A stretch of DNA of 64,000 nucleotides, from NCBI GenBank assembly GCA_001899065.1, contig MKUZ01000013.1:85923-149922 (forward strand), read 5' to 3'. Source of the DNA: Devosia sp. 66-22. Its GTDB lineage: Bacteria > Pseudomonadota > Alphaproteobacteria > Rhizobiales > Devosiaceae. Below are positions 17,135 to 27,101 of this stretch, in pieces (position 1 is the first letter of the stretch; the number at the start of each line of letters is the position of its first letter). The notes beneath the pieces were generated by a model. It was not told the DNA's origin. It saw only the letters and a program-made list of their open reading frames with translations, and did no database searches. The position numbers were made by a program, and so were the translations under genes.

Positions 17135-17746
17135 TTACCGCTCGGTCAGCGCCAGCCTCACTCCGAGCAGCACGAACGCCGCCGCGAAGGTCCGTCGCAT
17201 CCACGTCATGATCGCGGGCCGCGAGATGACATGCGCGCGCATGGCCGCCGCGAACAGCCCATAGAGCGCGAACACCACGAAGGTGGCGAGCATGAACACG
17301 CCGCTCAGCCCCAGCATCTGCCCCAGCGCACCATCCGTATCCGCCGGCACGAACTGCGGCAGGAAGGCGAAAAAGAAGATCGACAGCTTGGGATTGAGGA
17401 TGTTGATGAGAATGCTCTCGACGATCACCTTGAGCGCTGTCTTGGGCGCCCGATCCGTCTCGACGCTCAGCGCTCCCGTCTCGCGCAGCGTCGACCACGC
17501 CATCCACAGGAGATACGCCACGCCCAGATATTTGATGATCTCGAAGGCCAGCGCGCTCGTATGGAGGATCGCTGCCAGCCCGGTGATCGCCGCCAGCATG
17601 TGCGGCACGATCCCAAGCGTGCAGCCGAACGCCGCCACGAGGCTCGCCTTGACCCCACGCGACAGCCCGGCCGAGATCGTGTACAGCGCGCCCACGCCCG
17701 GCGAAATCACGACGACCAGCGTCGTGACGATGAACTCGATGCTCAT
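17135..17746 (-). CDS. LysE/RhtB family amino-acid exporter
   Basis: A 203-residue membrane protein with six hydrophobic segments and the family's N-terminal pattern (SPGVGALYTISAGLSRGVKASLVAAFGCTLG) followed by ALAFEIIKYLGVAYLLWMAW and LINILNPKLSIFFFAFLPQF. Such proteins export amino acids or related compounds. The ATG at 17746 has a good ribosome site (GGGAGGA) 4 bases upstream, so the longer reading frame was not used. It converges with flhA. The substrate is not predictable. Confidence 0.9.
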   Translation of the reverse strand: MSIEFIVTTLVVVISPGVGALYTISAGLSRGVKASLVAAFGCTLGIVPHMLAAITGLAAILHTSALAFEIIKYLGVAYLLWMAWSTLRETGALSVETDRAPKTALKVIVESILINILNPKLSIFFFAFLPQFVPADTDGALGQMLGLSGVFMLATFVVFALYGLFAAAMRAHVISRPAIMTWMRRTFAAAFVLLGVRLALTER

Positions 17747-17851
17747 GCGGTCCTCCCTGCCCGCGAGTCGTAGTGGCCGCTCGCAGGCCTGGCAAGACTT
17801 GGAACGAGACGGCAATCCGCGCATTGTGCGCCAGCGTCACCGGGGTCCCGC

Positions 17852-18973
17852 ATGAAGCTCTTCCGCTGCGACCATTGCAGCAACATCGTCTATTTCGAGA
17901 ACACCGTGTGCGAGAGCTGCGGCCATACGCTCGGCTACTGGCACGAGACCAATATGATGGTCTCGCTCGAGGTCGACGGCGATCACTTCACGGCGCCGCG
18001 CCTGCCCGGAAAGCGCTTTGTCTACTGCGCCAATGCGCGACACGGCGCCTGCAACTGGCTGGTCGACTACCAGCCGGGTGGCGATCCCTATTGCCGCGCC
18101 TGCCGGCACAATGCTCTCGTCCCCGATATCGCCGATCCCGCCAACCTCGTCCGCTGGCAGGTCATCGAACGCGCCAAGAAGCGGTTGTTCTATTCGCTGC
18201 TGCGCTTCCTCCTGCCGCTCGCCACGCGCAGTGAGGACGGCGTCCACGGCCTCGGCTTCCAGTTCCTCAACGAGGCGATCACCCCCAGCCCTGTGCTCAC
18301 GGGTCACGCGAGCGGCATCATCACGCTGGCGCTCTCCGAGGCCGACGACGCCGCGCGCGAATACCGACGTACCCAGTTCAATGAGCCCTACCGCACCCTG
18401 CTCGGCCACTTCCGGCACGAGATCGGCCACCATTTCTGGGACCTGCTCGTTGCCGGCCAGCCCGCCCACGCCGAGTTCCGTGCCCTGTTCGGCGACGACA
18501 GCGCCGATTACGCTGTGGCGCTGCAGGCTTACTACGACCGGGGTGCGCCGCCCGGCTGGCAGGCAACGCACATTTCGGCCTACGCCACCTCGCACCCCTG
18601 GGAGGACTGGGCGGAGACCTGGGCGCACTATCTCCACATCGTCGATACCACCGAGATGGCCGCAGCCTTCGGCGTCCGCCTCGATCCCCGGGTCGATGTC
18701 GCGGGCGAGCTCAAGACTCGCATCGACTTCGACCCCTACCGCCTTGCTGCCATCGGCGAGCTGATCGAGCACTGGATCCCGCTCAGTTCTCTCATCAACA
18801 ATCTCAACCGCGCGGTCGGCCAGCACGATGCCTATCCGTTCGTCCTCACTCCGGCCGCCATCGGAAAACTCGAATTCGTCCAGCGCATCGTCCGGCAGGC
18901 AGGCCAGACGCAGTGGACAGTTCCCGGTCCCGCTGGTCCCGAGCCGATAAATCGCCCCTGGCAGCCGCGCTAA
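17852..18973 (+). CDS. Zinc-ribbon putative metallopeptidase (DUF2248-type)
   Basis: A 373-residue protein. The N-terminus has a zinc-ribbon with paired cysteines (FRCDHCSNIVYFENTVCESC) and a second cysteine cluster (GACNW, YCRAC). The central domain has a zincin motif HFRHEIGHHFWD at about residues 186-197, with the catalytic Glu, and a downstream SHPWEDWAETWAHYLH that supplies further ligands. This matches the family annotated as putative zinc-binding metallopeptidase. The substrate is unknown. No signal peptide is present, so it is probably cytoplasmic. It stands alone between a divergent exporter and a small membrane gene. Confidence 0.9.
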   Translation: MKLFRCDHCSNIVYFENTVCESCGHTLGYWHETNMMVSLEVDGDHFTAPRLPGKRFVYCANARHGACNWLVDYQPGGDPYCRACRHNALVPDIADPANLVRWQVIERAKKRLFYSLLRFLLPLATRSEDGVHGLGFQFLNEAITPSPVLTGHASGIITLALSEADDAAREYRRTQFNEPYRTLLGHFRHEIGHHFWDLLVAGQPAHAEFRALFGDDSADYAVALQAYYDRGAPPGWQATHISAYATSHPWEDWAETWAHYLHIVDTTEMAAAFGVRLDPRVDVAGELKTRIDFDPYRLAAIGELIEHWIPLSSLINNLNRAVGQHDAYPFVLTPAAIGKLEFVQRIVRQAGQTQWTVPGPAGPEPINRPWQPR

Positions 18974-19055
18974 AACGGTGGAATGCGCGCAATTGCGTGC
19001 ACGAGAGTGGATTTACTAATCCCGCGAGCAATGATTCATATGTCCTGTGCGGCGG

Positions 19056-19448
19056 ATGAGTAGGGCGGGCGTCGAGGTGGCGGACAACAAGGCAAGGGCC
19101 ACCGGTACTGTGTACCGGGACGAAGCGGCTGACTTGATGGCAGCCGCCGCGCGCGGCGGCCCGCGCGACGCGCCGCACGAGCTCGAATTGACCGCCCGGC
19201 GCCGCGCCGCCGCTCCGGACGTCCGCCTCGATCCCAAGCGCCCGCTGCCCTACCCCGAACCGGTCGGCACCAACGACAATGACGACGAGGACGACCTCGA
19301 CGATGGGCAGGCGCCCCGCAGACAGCGGCGGCGCCTCAGTTTTCTGCAGGTCGCCGCCTGGGTAATCGTCGCCCCCTTCTATCTCGCGATCGCCGCCGGC
19401 TCCGTCGCCATCCTCGCCCTGTTCGTCACGCGCCTGCTCGCGGCTTAG
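19056..19448 (+). CDS. Hypothetical protein with C-terminal membrane helix
   Basis: About 130 residues. The first 90 are hydrophilic with an acidic patch (NDNDDEDDLDDG) and an Arg cluster (RRQRRRLS); residues 95-130 form one membrane helix (VAAWVIVAPFYLAIAAGSVAILALFV). The layout suggests a tail-anchored cytoplasmic protein. The ATG at 19056 is preferred over a GTG at 19047. No family is recognised. It is convergent with sdaA, stops 6 bases apart. Confidence 0.65.
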   Translation: MSRAGVEVADNKARATGTVYRDEAADLMAAAARGGPRDAPHELELTARRRAAAPDVRLDPKRPLPYPEPVGTNDNDDEDDLDDGQAPRRQRRRLSFLQVAAWVIVAPFYLAIAAGSVAILALFVTRLLAA

Positions 19449-19454
19449 CCCCCG

Positions 19455-20828
19455 TCAGCATTCCGGCAGGCTGACGCTCAGCCCGCCCAGGCTCGTTTCC
19501 TTGTAGCGCTCGTCCATGTCGCGGCCGGTCTGCCGCATCGTCTCGATCGCCGCATCGAGCGGCACGATGTGCTGCCCGTCGCCAAGCATTGCGAGGGACG
19601 CCGCGGCCACCGCCTTGACCGACCCCATGCCGTTGCGCTCGATGCACGGCACCTGCACCAGCCCGCGGATGGGATCGCAGGTCATGCCCAGATGATGCTC
19701 GAGCGCGATCTCGGCCGCGTTCTCGATCTGCGCATTGGTGCCGCCCAACACCGCGCACAGCGCCGCCGCCGCCATCGCCGAGGCGGAACCCACTTCGCCC
19801 TGGCACCCCACTTCGGCACCCGAGATCGAAGCGTTGTACTTGATCAACCCGCCGATCGCCGCCGCCGTCAGCAGCATTTCGGGCACCCGCGCCGGCGAGG
19901 CTCCCGGCACGAGGTCGAGATAGTAGCGGATCACCGCGGGGATCACGCCCGCCGCGCCATTGGTGGGCGCCGTCACCACCTGCCCGCCCGCCGCATTCTC
20001 CTCGTTGACCGCCATCGCATAGGCCTGCAGCCAGTCGACCGCCGAATGCAGCGGCGCGTCATTGGCGCCCGCCCGCGCCGTCAGCTTCTCGTTGAGTCCC
20101 ATTGCCCGGCGCTTGACGTTGAGCCCGCCCGGCAGCGTGCCGCCAGTGGACAGGCCCCGGTCGATGCACCGGTTCATCACGTCCCAGATCGCCATGATCC
20201 GTCCGTCGAGATCGTCGGTTCCCCGTGCGACCTCATTGGCCCCCTTCATCGCCGCGATGCTGAGTCCCGAGTCCTCGCCCATCGCCAGCATCTCGACAGC
20301 GGTGCCGAAAGGGTACGGTACGTCCTGATCCTGCGGCTTGCCGGGTCCGGCCTCCATCTCGGCCGCCGTCAGCACGAAGCCGCCGCCCACCGAATAGTAG
20401 CTCTCCGCCAGAACCTCGGTGTTTCCCGCGCGCACCGAGAACGTCATTCCATTGGGGTGTGCCGGCAGCCGCTCGCCCTTCGCAAGCGCCACCGCCGTCC
20501 TCGGATCGAGCCCGACGACACGCCCGTTGCGCAACCGCACGGCGCCATTTGAGGCAAGCTCGTCGAGGGCGATCGTTGCCGCCTCGCGATCATAGCTTTC
20601 GGGCCGCATCCCCATCAGCCCGCACAGCACCGCCCGCACCGTGCCGTGCCCCTCGCCTGTATAGGCGAGCGAGCCATAGAGCCGGCACCCGAGCGTCAGC
20701 GGGCCGGCCGGTAGTTCGCTCCCGACCACCTGGTCGAGGAACCGTCCAGCGGCCAGCATCGGTCCCATTGTGTGCGACGACGACGGTCCGACACTGACTT
20801 TGAAGATATCGAAGATCGACAGGAACAT
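19455..20828 (-). CDS. sdaA: L-serine ammonia-lyase (L-serine dehydratase)
   Basis: A 457-residue single-chain enzyme converting L-serine to pyruvate and ammonia in the cytoplasm, using an oxygen-sensitive 4Fe-4S cluster. The N-terminal beta domain ([20 protein letters not shown]) and the C-terminal alpha domain ([59 protein letters not shown]) are both present, and the cluster cysteines are in GCQGEVG, MTCDP and VPCIERN. The start at 20828 (MFLSIFD) has a ribosome site (GGAG) upstream; a longer frame adds residues with no similarity. Confidence 0.95.
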   Translation of the reverse strand: MFLSIFDIFKVSVGPSSSHTMGPMLAAGRFLDQVVGSELPAGPLTLGCRLYGSLAYTGEGHGTVRAVLCGLMGMRPESYDREAATIALDELASNGAVRLRNGRVVGLDPRTAVALAKGERLPAHPNGMTFSVRAGNTEVLAESYYSVGGGFVLTAAEMEAGPGKPQDQDVPYPFGTAVEMLAMGEDSGLSIAAMKGANEVARGTDDLDGRIMAIWDVMNRCIDRGLSTGGTLPGGLNVKRRAMGLNEKLTARAGANDAPLHSAVDWLQAYAMAVNEENAAGGQVVTAPTNGAAGVIPAVIRYYLDLVPGASPARVPEMLLTAAAIGGLIKYNASISGAEVGCQGEVGSASAMAAAALCAVLGGTNAQIENAAEIALEHHLGMTCDPIRGLVQVPCIERNGMGSVKAVAAASLAMLGDGQHIVPLDAAIETMRQTGRDMDERYKETSLGGLSVSLPEC

Positions 20829-21058
20829 GCGTGGCTCCCCTCCGCGGTCCATTGCGTGCCGCGGTTCCCTCCCGGGCAGTTCTAGCATGGAATTGTCCGC
20901 CCTCACGGGCGTGATGCGGCAATATGCTCGGGAACCTCACAGCCTCGGAACAGGAGGGCCCAAGCCACGTTGGGATCAAGAACCGCGCGGCGCCTGAACC
21001 CAGCCAGGTACCGCGCCGCGCGGCTTGTCCAACATGCGTTGAACCCAAGGAACCTACT

Positions 21059-21652
21059 ATGATCCGCACCCTGCTCGCCGCTACCGCCGTCGCCGCCGTC
21101 CTGGCGCTGCCGGTGATCGCCCAGGACGCTTCCTCCTCGATGGGATCGTCGGCCATGGACTCTTCGATGTCGATGGACTCCTCGGCGATGCCGTCGCAAG
21201 CTCCGACCGACTCCTCGATGGCCACCCCCGAACCCACCGCGCCCTTCGACATCGTCACCGGCTACGCCCAGATCGACAGCGACCGCTTCGCTACGCGCAT
21301 CATCGGTCAGCCGGTCTATGACAGCCCCGCCGCCGATGCGAACCATCTGGGCGACATCAATGACATCGTCATCGACGAAGGCGGCCGCGCCGTCGCCGTC
21401 ACCATCGGCGTCGGCGGCTTTCTCGGTATCGGTGAGAAGCAGGTGGCCGTCGCCTATTCGGCGCTGAGCAAGGAAGTCGCGGCCGACAACACCGAGCGTT
21501 ACATCCTCAAGACCACGGTCGAGGAACTCACGGCGGCCCCCGAATTCGTCGTGGTGGAAGATAACCCGGCCGGCGGCGATGCGATGGCTCCCGCGCCCGC
21601 CGACACCATGACGCCGGCTCCTGTCGACGCCAGTTCTGCGCCGGCGCAGTAG
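21059..21652 (+). CDS. Secreted PRC-barrel domain protein
   Basis: A 197-residue exported protein. Residues 1-22 are a signal peptide (MIRTLLAATAVAAVLALPVIAQD) and are followed by a Ser/Met-rich low-complexity stretch with repeated SSM/SAM units. The PRC-barrel-type domain lies at about residues 80-150 (IIGQPVYDS, HLGDINDIVIDEGGRAVAVT, GVGGFLGIGEKQVAVAYSAL). The tail is Pro/Ala/Thr-rich. AAGGA precedes the ATG. Proteins of this make-up are common in Rhizobiales envelopes, function unknown. It is divergent from sdaA. Confidence 0.85.
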   Translation: MIRTLLAATAVAAVLALPVIAQDASSSMGSSAMDSSMSMDSSAMPSQAPTDSSMATPEPTAPFDIVTGYAQIDSDRFATRIIGQPVYDSPAADANHLGDINDIVIDEGGRAVAVTIGVGGFLGIGEKQVAVAYSALSKEVAADNTERYILKTTVEELTAAPEFVVVEDNPAGGDAMAPAPADTMTPAPVDASSAPAQ

Positions 21653-21670
21653 TCCCCTCCGCATGACGAG

Positions 21671-21697
21671 GCCCGCTTCGGCGGGCCCTTTTCTTTT
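21671..21697 (+). terminator. Rho-independent terminator after the PRC-barrel gene
   Basis: A 6-bp stem (GCCCGC TTCG GCGGGC) with a stable TTCG loop is followed by CCTTTTCTTTT. It separates the PRC-barrel gene from the GNAT gene. Confidence 0.8.
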
Positions 21698-21725
21698 GCG
21701 CCGTACGGTGGAATATCGGCGGACC

Positions 21726-22157
21726 ATGTCCGACGCGCACATTCTCATCGTCCCGCTCTTCTCCGACCTCGGCAATCTCGGGCTCGCGCTACGCCGCGAG
21801 GTCTTCGTGCACGAACAGCACGTGCCACCCGAGGAGGAGTTCGACGCCTACGACCTCACCGCCACCCATTTGGTGGCCATCGACGACGGCAACGTCGTCG
21901 GCTGCCTGCGCATCGTGTTTCTCGACGAGCACGTGAAGTTCGGCCGCGTCGTCGTCGCTGCCTCTGCCCGCGGCAAGGGGATCGCGTCGCGCATGATGCG
22001 CTTCGCCATGGACCACGCGGCGGCGCGCGGTGAAACGCAGTTCTACCTCACCGCCCAGACCGACAAGCTCGCCCTCTACGAAAAACTCGGCTTCGTCGCC
22101 TTCGGCGAACAGTTCCAGGATGGCGGCATGCCCCATCTGGCCATGAAGACCTACTGA
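21726..22157 (+). CDS. GNAT family N-acetyltransferase
   Basis: A 143-residue protein of the GNAT fold: LALRREVFVHEQHVPPEEEF in the first part, then VGCLRIVF, the acetyl-CoA-binding motif A (GRVVVAASARGKGIASRMMR) and LTAQTDKLALYEKLGFVAFG near the end. It resembles the ElaA-like group. Acceptor unknown. It follows a terminator, and a hairpin follows it before the convergent fliJ gene. Confidence 0.9.
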   Translation: MSDAHILIVPLFSDLGNLGLALRREVFVHEQHVPPEEEFDAYDLTATHLVAIDDGNVVGCLRIVFLDEHVKFGRVVVAASARGKGIASRMMRFAMDHAAARGETQFYLTAQTDKLALYEKLGFVAFGEQFQDGGMPHLAMKTY

Positions 22158-22159
22158 AA

Positions 22160-22183
22160 ACACAAAGGGCGCCGCCGGCGCCC
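22160..22183 (-). terminator. Terminator after fliI-fliJ
   Basis: On the minus strand a stem (GGGCGCC GGC GGCGCCC) is followed by TTTGTGTTTTC. It lies about 30 bases past the fliJ stop and between two convergent genes. Confidence 0.65.
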
Positions 22184-22212
22184 CTGTCGTATCCGTCGAT
22201 GCCCGGGCGCGG

Positions 22213-22626
22213 TTAGCGCCGCATGTGCCTCAGCCGGCCCATCTCGTCATATTCGCTCTGCTCGACCTTGGCCTCCTCGGCCGCCTCGCGCCCATGCTCG
22301 CGCTGGTCGAGCAGTTCGACCTTCTTGAGGTCCTCCACCGCTTCGGCGAGCGCGTCCTGCGCCGTCTCGAGCTGGTCGCGCATGTCCGCCGCCGAGGCGA
22401 GCAGATTGTCGCGCCGCGCGATCGCCGCCTTGGCGAAGGTCGAGTAGGCGAAATGGGCAACGTCCGAGATGCCGGTTTTCTGCTGTTCGATCTCGATCTG
22501 CTGGTCCAGTTCCGACGCCATGCGTTCGAAATCGGCAACCATCATCTCGATCTGCGCAACCTGGCGACGCTTCTCGTCGACCTGGAATTTCTTGAGCCGG
22601 ATGAGGCTCTCGCTGCGCGACTTCAT
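22213..22626 (-). CDS. fliJ: Flagellar export chaperone FliJ-like protein
   Basis: A 137-residue, almost wholly helical, charged coiled-coil protein (SLIRLKKFQVDEKRRQVAQI, ...QLETAQDALAEAVEDLKKVE). Size, coiled-coil character and location directly after fliI identify it as FliJ, the stalk-like helper of the FliI ATPase ring that promotes export. Sequence identity to the family is low as is normal. Confidence 0.88.
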   Translation of the reverse strand: MKSRSESLIRLKKFQVDEKRRQVAQIEMMVADFERMASELDQQIEIEQQKTGISDVAHFAYSTFAKAAIARRDNLLASAADMRDQLETAQDALAEAVEDLKKVELLDQREHGREAAEEAKVEQSEYDEMGRLRHMRR

Positions 22627-22658
22627 GACTTGTACTCCTTACACCTCAAGTCATTCAC

Positions 22659-23981
22659 TTAGGCCTTGGCCAGGATCGCTTCGAGCATTGTGTAGCCGTC
22701 GGCGATGCTGGTCCGCTCCTCCCGCTGCTGGCTCAGGAAAGCCTCCAGCGCCGGGTAGAGGGCGATGGCACGATCCACCTGCGGATCCGATCCTTTCCGG
22801 TATGCCCCCAGCCGGATCAGTTCCTCCATGTCGGCGAACACCGACATGAACTCCCGCGCCTTCTGCAGGATCGGACGCACCGGCACCGGCACGCATCCTG
22901 GCATCGTACGCGAGATGGATCTCAGCACATTGACGGCGGGATAACGCCCCCGTTCGGCAATGCCGCGTTCCATCACAATGTGCCCGTCGAGGATGCCGCG
23001 CACGGCATCAGCAATGGGTTCATTGTGGTCATCACCTTCGACTAAAACGGTAAATAGACCCGTAACGGAACCCGAGTTTACCAACCCCGGCCCTGCTCTT
23101 TCGAGCAGCCGCGGCAATTCGGTGAACACCGTGGGCGGATAGCCCTTGGCGGTCGGCGGCTCGCCGATGGCAAGGCCGATTTCGCGCTGCGCCATGGCAA
23201 AGCGCGTGAGGCTGTCCATCATGCACAGCACGCGCCTGCCCTGGTCGCGGAAATACTCGGCCAGCGTCAGCGTCAGATACGCCGCCTGCCGCCGCATCAG
23301 CGCCGCCTCGTCCGACGTCGCAACGATCACCACGGCGCGCTTGAGCCCCATCTCGCCAAGATACTCGGTGATGAACTCCTGGACTTCGCGCCCGCGCTCG
23401 CCGATCAACCCCACCACCGCGACATCGGCGGCCGCGTTGCGCACCAGCATCGACATCAGCACCGACTTACCCACGCCCGAGCCGGCGAAGATGCCCATGC
23501 GCTGCCCCTCGCACAGCGTGGTGAACGTATTGAGCGCGCGTACCCCCATGTCGAGCGGTGCGCCCACGCGCGCGCGCTGGTGCGCCGGCAGCGGCACCTG
23601 CTTGAGCGGATAGGCCTCGCCGCCGCGCACAATCGGTCCCTTGCCGTCGATCGGTTCGCCATCCGCATTGACCACGCGTCCGAGCCACGCCTCAGACGGA
23701 TAGGCCGCGCCCTCGCTCCGCTTGAACACCGCCTTGCAGCCGAGCCGCACCCCGGTCAGCGGTCCGAACGGCAGGCACAGCGCGTGCCCGTCGCGGAACC
23801 CGATGATCTCGGTCATCAGCGAGCTGCCGCTCGTGGTCTCGATGCTCACCCGCCCGCCCACGCGCAGCTCGCGCACCGGCCCGACCACCTCGATCAGCAG
23901 CCCCTGTACGGTCTTGACCCGGCCGAACACCTCGACCTCGTCGATCGCCTCTATGTCTGCTGTCAGCGCCCGCATGGACAT
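22659..23981 (-). CDS. fliI: Flagellum-specific ATP synthase FliI
   Basis: A 440-residue F1-beta-like ATPase. The Walker A motif GSGVGKSV is at about residue 170 ([17 protein letters not shown]), the Walker B region is [18 protein letters not shown], and the family-specific [20 protein letters not shown] is present. The N-terminal beta-barrel and C-terminal helical domain are complete. FliI unfolds and feeds substrates to the flagellar gate together with FliH and FliJ. An ATG at 23975 is an alternative start. It is transcribed away from ctrA; a TTAACCAT half-site lies 50 bases upstream. Confidence 0.96.
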   Translation of the reverse strand: MSMRALTADIEAIDEVEVFGRVKTVQGLLIEVVGPVRELRVGGRVSIETTSGSSLMTEIIGFRDGHALCLPFGPLTGVRLGCKAVFKRSEGAAYPSEAWLGRVVNADGEPIDGKGPIVRGGEAYPLKQVPLPAHQRARVGAPLDMGVRALNTFTTLCEGQRMGIFAGSGVGKSVLMSMLVRNAAADVAVVGLIGERGREVQEFITEYLGEMGLKRAVVIVATSDEAALMRRQAAYLTLTLAEYFRDQGRRVLCMMDSLTRFAMAQREIGLAIGEPPTAKGYPPTVFTELPRLLERAGPGLVNSGSVTGLFTVLVEGDDHNEPIADAVRGILDGHIVMERGIAERGRYPAVNVLRSISRTMPGCVPVPVRPILQKAREFMSVFADMEELIRLGAYRKGSDPQVDRAIALYPALEAFLSQQREERTSIADGYTMLEAILAKA

Positions 23982-24359
23982 GTCCGAATCACCGTTCTAC
24001 AAACGGTAACTGAACGTTAAGCAAGACGCATTAACCATGCTGGTCCACGGCCTTTTCTGCGCCCCCTTGCGCCTGCCGTTTATCCACAGCCCAAAACCCC
24101 GGAACGCTGAGTCGCGAGAGTCGATTACAAGGCTTTCTTAACCTAAAATATTAAGTTTGGTTGCCTCATTTTAACGAATGAAATCAACGGCTTAATTAAG
24201 ATGCGGTAGCTATTGCTTTGCATATTGCGGATCAGAATTAAACTTTGTTAACTAATGGCGCTTAGGTTTGAGTCATATCCAGTAGGGTTCGGTTAGGGGT
24301 GACGGCGTTTAGGCGCGCTGCACCCGGTTCCAGCAAGGAACACGGTGAAGGGAAACGGC
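23982..24359. promoter_or_regulatory. Divergent AT-rich control region of fliI and ctrA
   Basis: This 378-base non-coding region is much richer in A and T than its surroundings. It holds a TTAACCAT CtrA half-site (24031-24038), TTAA pairs at 24138/24151 (spacer 9) and 24238/24248 (TTAA-N6-TTAAC), an overlapping TTAATTAA (24192-24199), and three GANTC sites (24109-24113, 24118-24122, 24270-24274). None of the TTAA pairs has the exact N7 spacing. The pattern fits a CtrA-autoregulated, CcrM/GcrA-sensitive promoter, as known for ctrA in Caulobacter. Confidence 0.6.
24264..24275 (+). promoter_or_regulatory. Shared 12-base motif with a GANTC site (ctrA copy)
   Basis: AGGTTTGAGTCA, identical over 12 bases to the motif before sciP at 8599-8610. 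It lies 85 bases before the ctrA ATG, a suitable place for a promoter element or GcrA site. Confidence 0.5.
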
Positions 24360-25070
<711 letters not shown>

Positions 25071-25097
25071 TATCCATCCGCAGTTGCGGCGGACAGC

Positions 25098-25134
25098 AAA
25101 GCCCCGGGATCGCAAATCCCGGGGCTTTGCTTTT
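25098..25134 (+). terminator. Rho-independent terminator after ctrA
   Basis: A long stem (AAAGCCCCGGGAT paired with ATCCCGGGGCTTT, small loop) is followed by GCTTTT. It lies about 30 bases past the ctrA stop. Confidence 0.9.
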
Positions 25135-25245
25135 ATGCGAGAACGCCGCAGAGGGGCGAACCATCCACTGGCTATGGAGATGCCGGCGCTCGCCCGAGGC
25201 TGCGTGGGAACTCCTGGCGCTGGGAGAATGCCGCTCTAATCGAGC

Positions 25246-25626
25246 TCAGCCGACGTCGGCCAGTTCTTCCACCTGCGGCATGAACTTGGCTTCGAGGATG
25301 TCGCGGTCGAACGGCTTCATCATGTAGTCCGACGCACCCGCCTTCATCGCCACCGCGATCTGGCCGATATCGTTTTCGGTCACGCAGAACACGATGTGCG
25401 GCAGATGACCGCCGATATAGGCACGGATCAGCTTGAGGAATTCGAGGCCGCCCATCACCGGCATCTGCCAGTCGAGCAGGATGGCATCCGGCATCTCCTG
25501 CCGGCATTTGTCAAAGGCTTCCTGGCCGTCCTCGGCTTCGTCGACAATATAGTCGATGTCCTCGAGGATCCGCCGCGCGACCTTCCTGACGACGCTTGAA
25601 TCATCGACAACAAGGCAGGACTTCAT
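25246..25626 (-). CDS. Single-domain response regulator (CheY-like), chpT-linked
   Basis: A 126-residue receiver-only protein with VVDDSS at the acidic pocket, phosphoacceptor Asp52 in ILLDWQMPVMGG, a Thr in VFCVTEND and the conserved Lys in DYMMKPFDRD. It has no output domain. The ATG at 25626 is favoured by a GGAGGG site 8 bases upstream; the GTG at 25632 would be too close to it. It sits between ctrA and chpT, reading with chpT, and is probably part of the same phosphorelay or a motility/stress branch of it. Whether it is a DivK/CpdR analogue cannot be decided. Confidence 0.9.
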   Translation of the reverse strand: MKSCLVVDDSSVVRKVARRILEDIDYIVDEAEDGQEAFDKCRQEMPDAILLDWQMPVMGGLEFLKLIRAYIGGHLPHIVFCVTENDIGQIAVAMKAGASDYMMKPFDRDILEAKFMPQVEELADVG

Positions 25627-25714
25627 GGACACGACCCTCCGCCCGCAATATGGGCGTGCCCACTATCGGCCAAAAGTCCGAACGGATGGTTACCTATTTC
25701 CTACGCTTGCAGCG

Positions 25715-26410
25715 TTATGCGGCCGCCGCTTCGGGCGTGCCGCCGGCTTCTTTCGCCTTGGGCGTGGCGGTGAACGAGAACACGTCGTTCTCGATGCCGA
25801 TCTTCAGATCCATCTCGGTCATGCGTGCCAGGATGCCCGTATAGAAGGGCTGGATGCCGCGGGCATCGACGCCGTCCTCCGGCGCCCCCGACAGCAGTCC
25901 CTCGGCGCCCGCCGGCATCAGCGTCTTCTGCCGCTTCTCGGCGTCCGAGGTCGAGGTGAAGCGGAACACTTCCTCGCCCGCCGGCCCTGCCACTTCGGCT
26001 TTCACCACGCCGCCGCGCGGCACCGCCATCGAGGCGATCAGCAGCATGTTCATCAGCAGCTTGGCCTTGTGCTTGGGCAGCAGGATCAGCGGCACCTGCC
26101 AGTCGAGATCGGCCTTCTCGATCTCGAACAGGATGCGCGCCACGCGCTCGCATTCGCGCGTGTCGAAATCGGTGCCGGCCGTAGACGACGCGCCATAGGC
26201 GAGCCGCGCGAATTCGAGCTTGGCGCGGGCATGCTTGGCCGAGTTGGCAATCAGCTCTTGCGCGCCTTCGGCCATCGCCGACTGGGTGGGGTCGGCCAGC
26301 ACTTCGAGCCCGTTGCCGATCGCCCCCACCGGATTGATGAGGTCGTGGCAGACGCGCGAGCAGAGCATCGCAGCCAGATCGGTCGCCTTGAGCTCGATGA
26401 AGTCGGCCAT
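25715..26410 (-). CDS. chpT: Histidine phosphotransferase ChpT
   Basis: A 231-residue protein with the DHp-like helix pair (LAAMLCSRVCHDLINPVGAI); His22 in the CHDLINP motif is the phosphate carrier. A degenerate ATPase-like domain follows without ATP-binding motifs (LILLPKHKAKLLMNMLLIAS). ChpT passes phosphate from the CckA hybrid kinase to CtrA and CpdR. The start at 26410 (MADFIEL) gives normal family length; upstream residues in the longer frame are unlike the family. Linkage to ctrA is common in Rhizobiales. Confidence 0.93.
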   Translation of the reverse strand: MADFIELKATDLAAMLCSRVCHDLINPVGAIGNGLEVLADPTQSAMAEGAQELIANSAKHARAKLEFARLAYGASSTAGTDFDTRECERVARILFEIEKADLDWQVPLILLPKHKAKLLMNMLLIASMAVPRGGVVKAEVAGPAGEEVFRFTSTSDAEKRQKTLMPAGAEGLLSGAPEDGVDARGIQPFYTGILARMTEMDLKIGIENDVFSFTATPKAKEAGGTPEAAAA

Positions 26411-26429
26411 TCGCGGTTCCCCCGGAGAA

Positions 26430-27008
26430 TCAGTGTGCTGGAACATTATCGCCTGCGCCGTGCGGGGCAACCGGCGCGGCTTCCTCGCCCTCCGGCGCGC
26501 TGCTCGGCTCGCTCGAGGGAAAGCTCTCCGGCGGCTTTTCCACCGGCAAGCCATTGGAAAGGTTGCCCCAATTGTCTCCCGCCAGTTTCAGCGTCTCGGC
26601 CTTGCTCATCAGGAAGGCGTCGCGATTGGCGGTCGAATAGAAGAAGTAGAGCTTGAGCGCCTCGATCACATAGAGACGCGGCTTGCCGTCGCTGAGATAG
26701 CCCCGGCTGAGTGACATCAGGCAGTGCCCGCCATATTGCGGCGCATACACTTCGGGATTGCGCGCGAAGACGTCGCGGTTGGCGGCGCTCACGAAATACC
26801 ACGACACGCCGCTCCAGACATATTCGTAGTCCGGCACGCCCTGCCGCGGCTCGCGCTCGATGAAATAGGTCACCGGGTCGTAACCCTCGATCGCCACCCC
26901 GGTCAGCGGATCGGTCACCACCGGCGGCGCGCCCGCGGCATCGGCCGCGCCGGCCAACATCAGCCACGCCACGATGGTTAAGATTTGTTTACCGATTTGC
27001 CGCATCAT
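26430..27008 (-). CDS. Exported YHS-domain protein
   Basis: A 192-residue protein with a signal peptide (residues 1-25, LTIVAWLMLAGAADA) and a YHS-type domain at about 30-120 (TDPLTGVAIEGYDPVTYFIE, FVSAANRDVFARNPEVYAPQ, YGGHCLMSLSRG). The C-terminus is Pro/Glu/Ser-rich. YHS domains often bind metal or lie in metal-handling proteins; here the classic Cys pair is not complete. It is divergent from eipA, and a CtrA-like box lies within its first codons. Confidence 0.85.
   Translation of the reverse strand: MMRQIGKQILTIVAWLMLAGAADAAGAPPVVTDPLTGVAIEGYDPVTYFIEREPRQGVPDYEYVWSGVSWYFVSAANRDVFARNPEVYAPQYGGHCLMSLSRGYLSDGKPRLYVIEALKLYFFYSTANRDAFLMSKAETLKLAGDNWGNLSNGLPVEKPPESFPSSEPSSAPEGEEAAPVAPHGAGDNVPAH
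26974..26992 (-). promoter_or_regulatory. CtrA-like box between the YHS gene and eipA
   Basis: On the minus strand GTAA-N7-TTAACCAT has one mismatch to the CtrA consensus, with a perfect TTAACCAT half-site. It lies in the first codons of the YHS gene and 110 bases before the eipA start. Direct CtrA activation of eipA has been described in Brucella, so eipA is the likelier target. Confidence 0.5.
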
Positions 27009-27101
27009 TGCCGTGTTGGACGCCCACCACTGGGTACCAAGTCCAAGCTAGCCCGTCATGGTGAGCGCTTGGTAAAGGCCCGCGACCCCGGAGACTCCGC
27101 C

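Noticed and set aside
24017-24038. TTAA pair near fliI as a full CtrA box
   Set aside because: The spacing is 10, not 7. Only the TTAACCAT half-site is retained as a weak signal.
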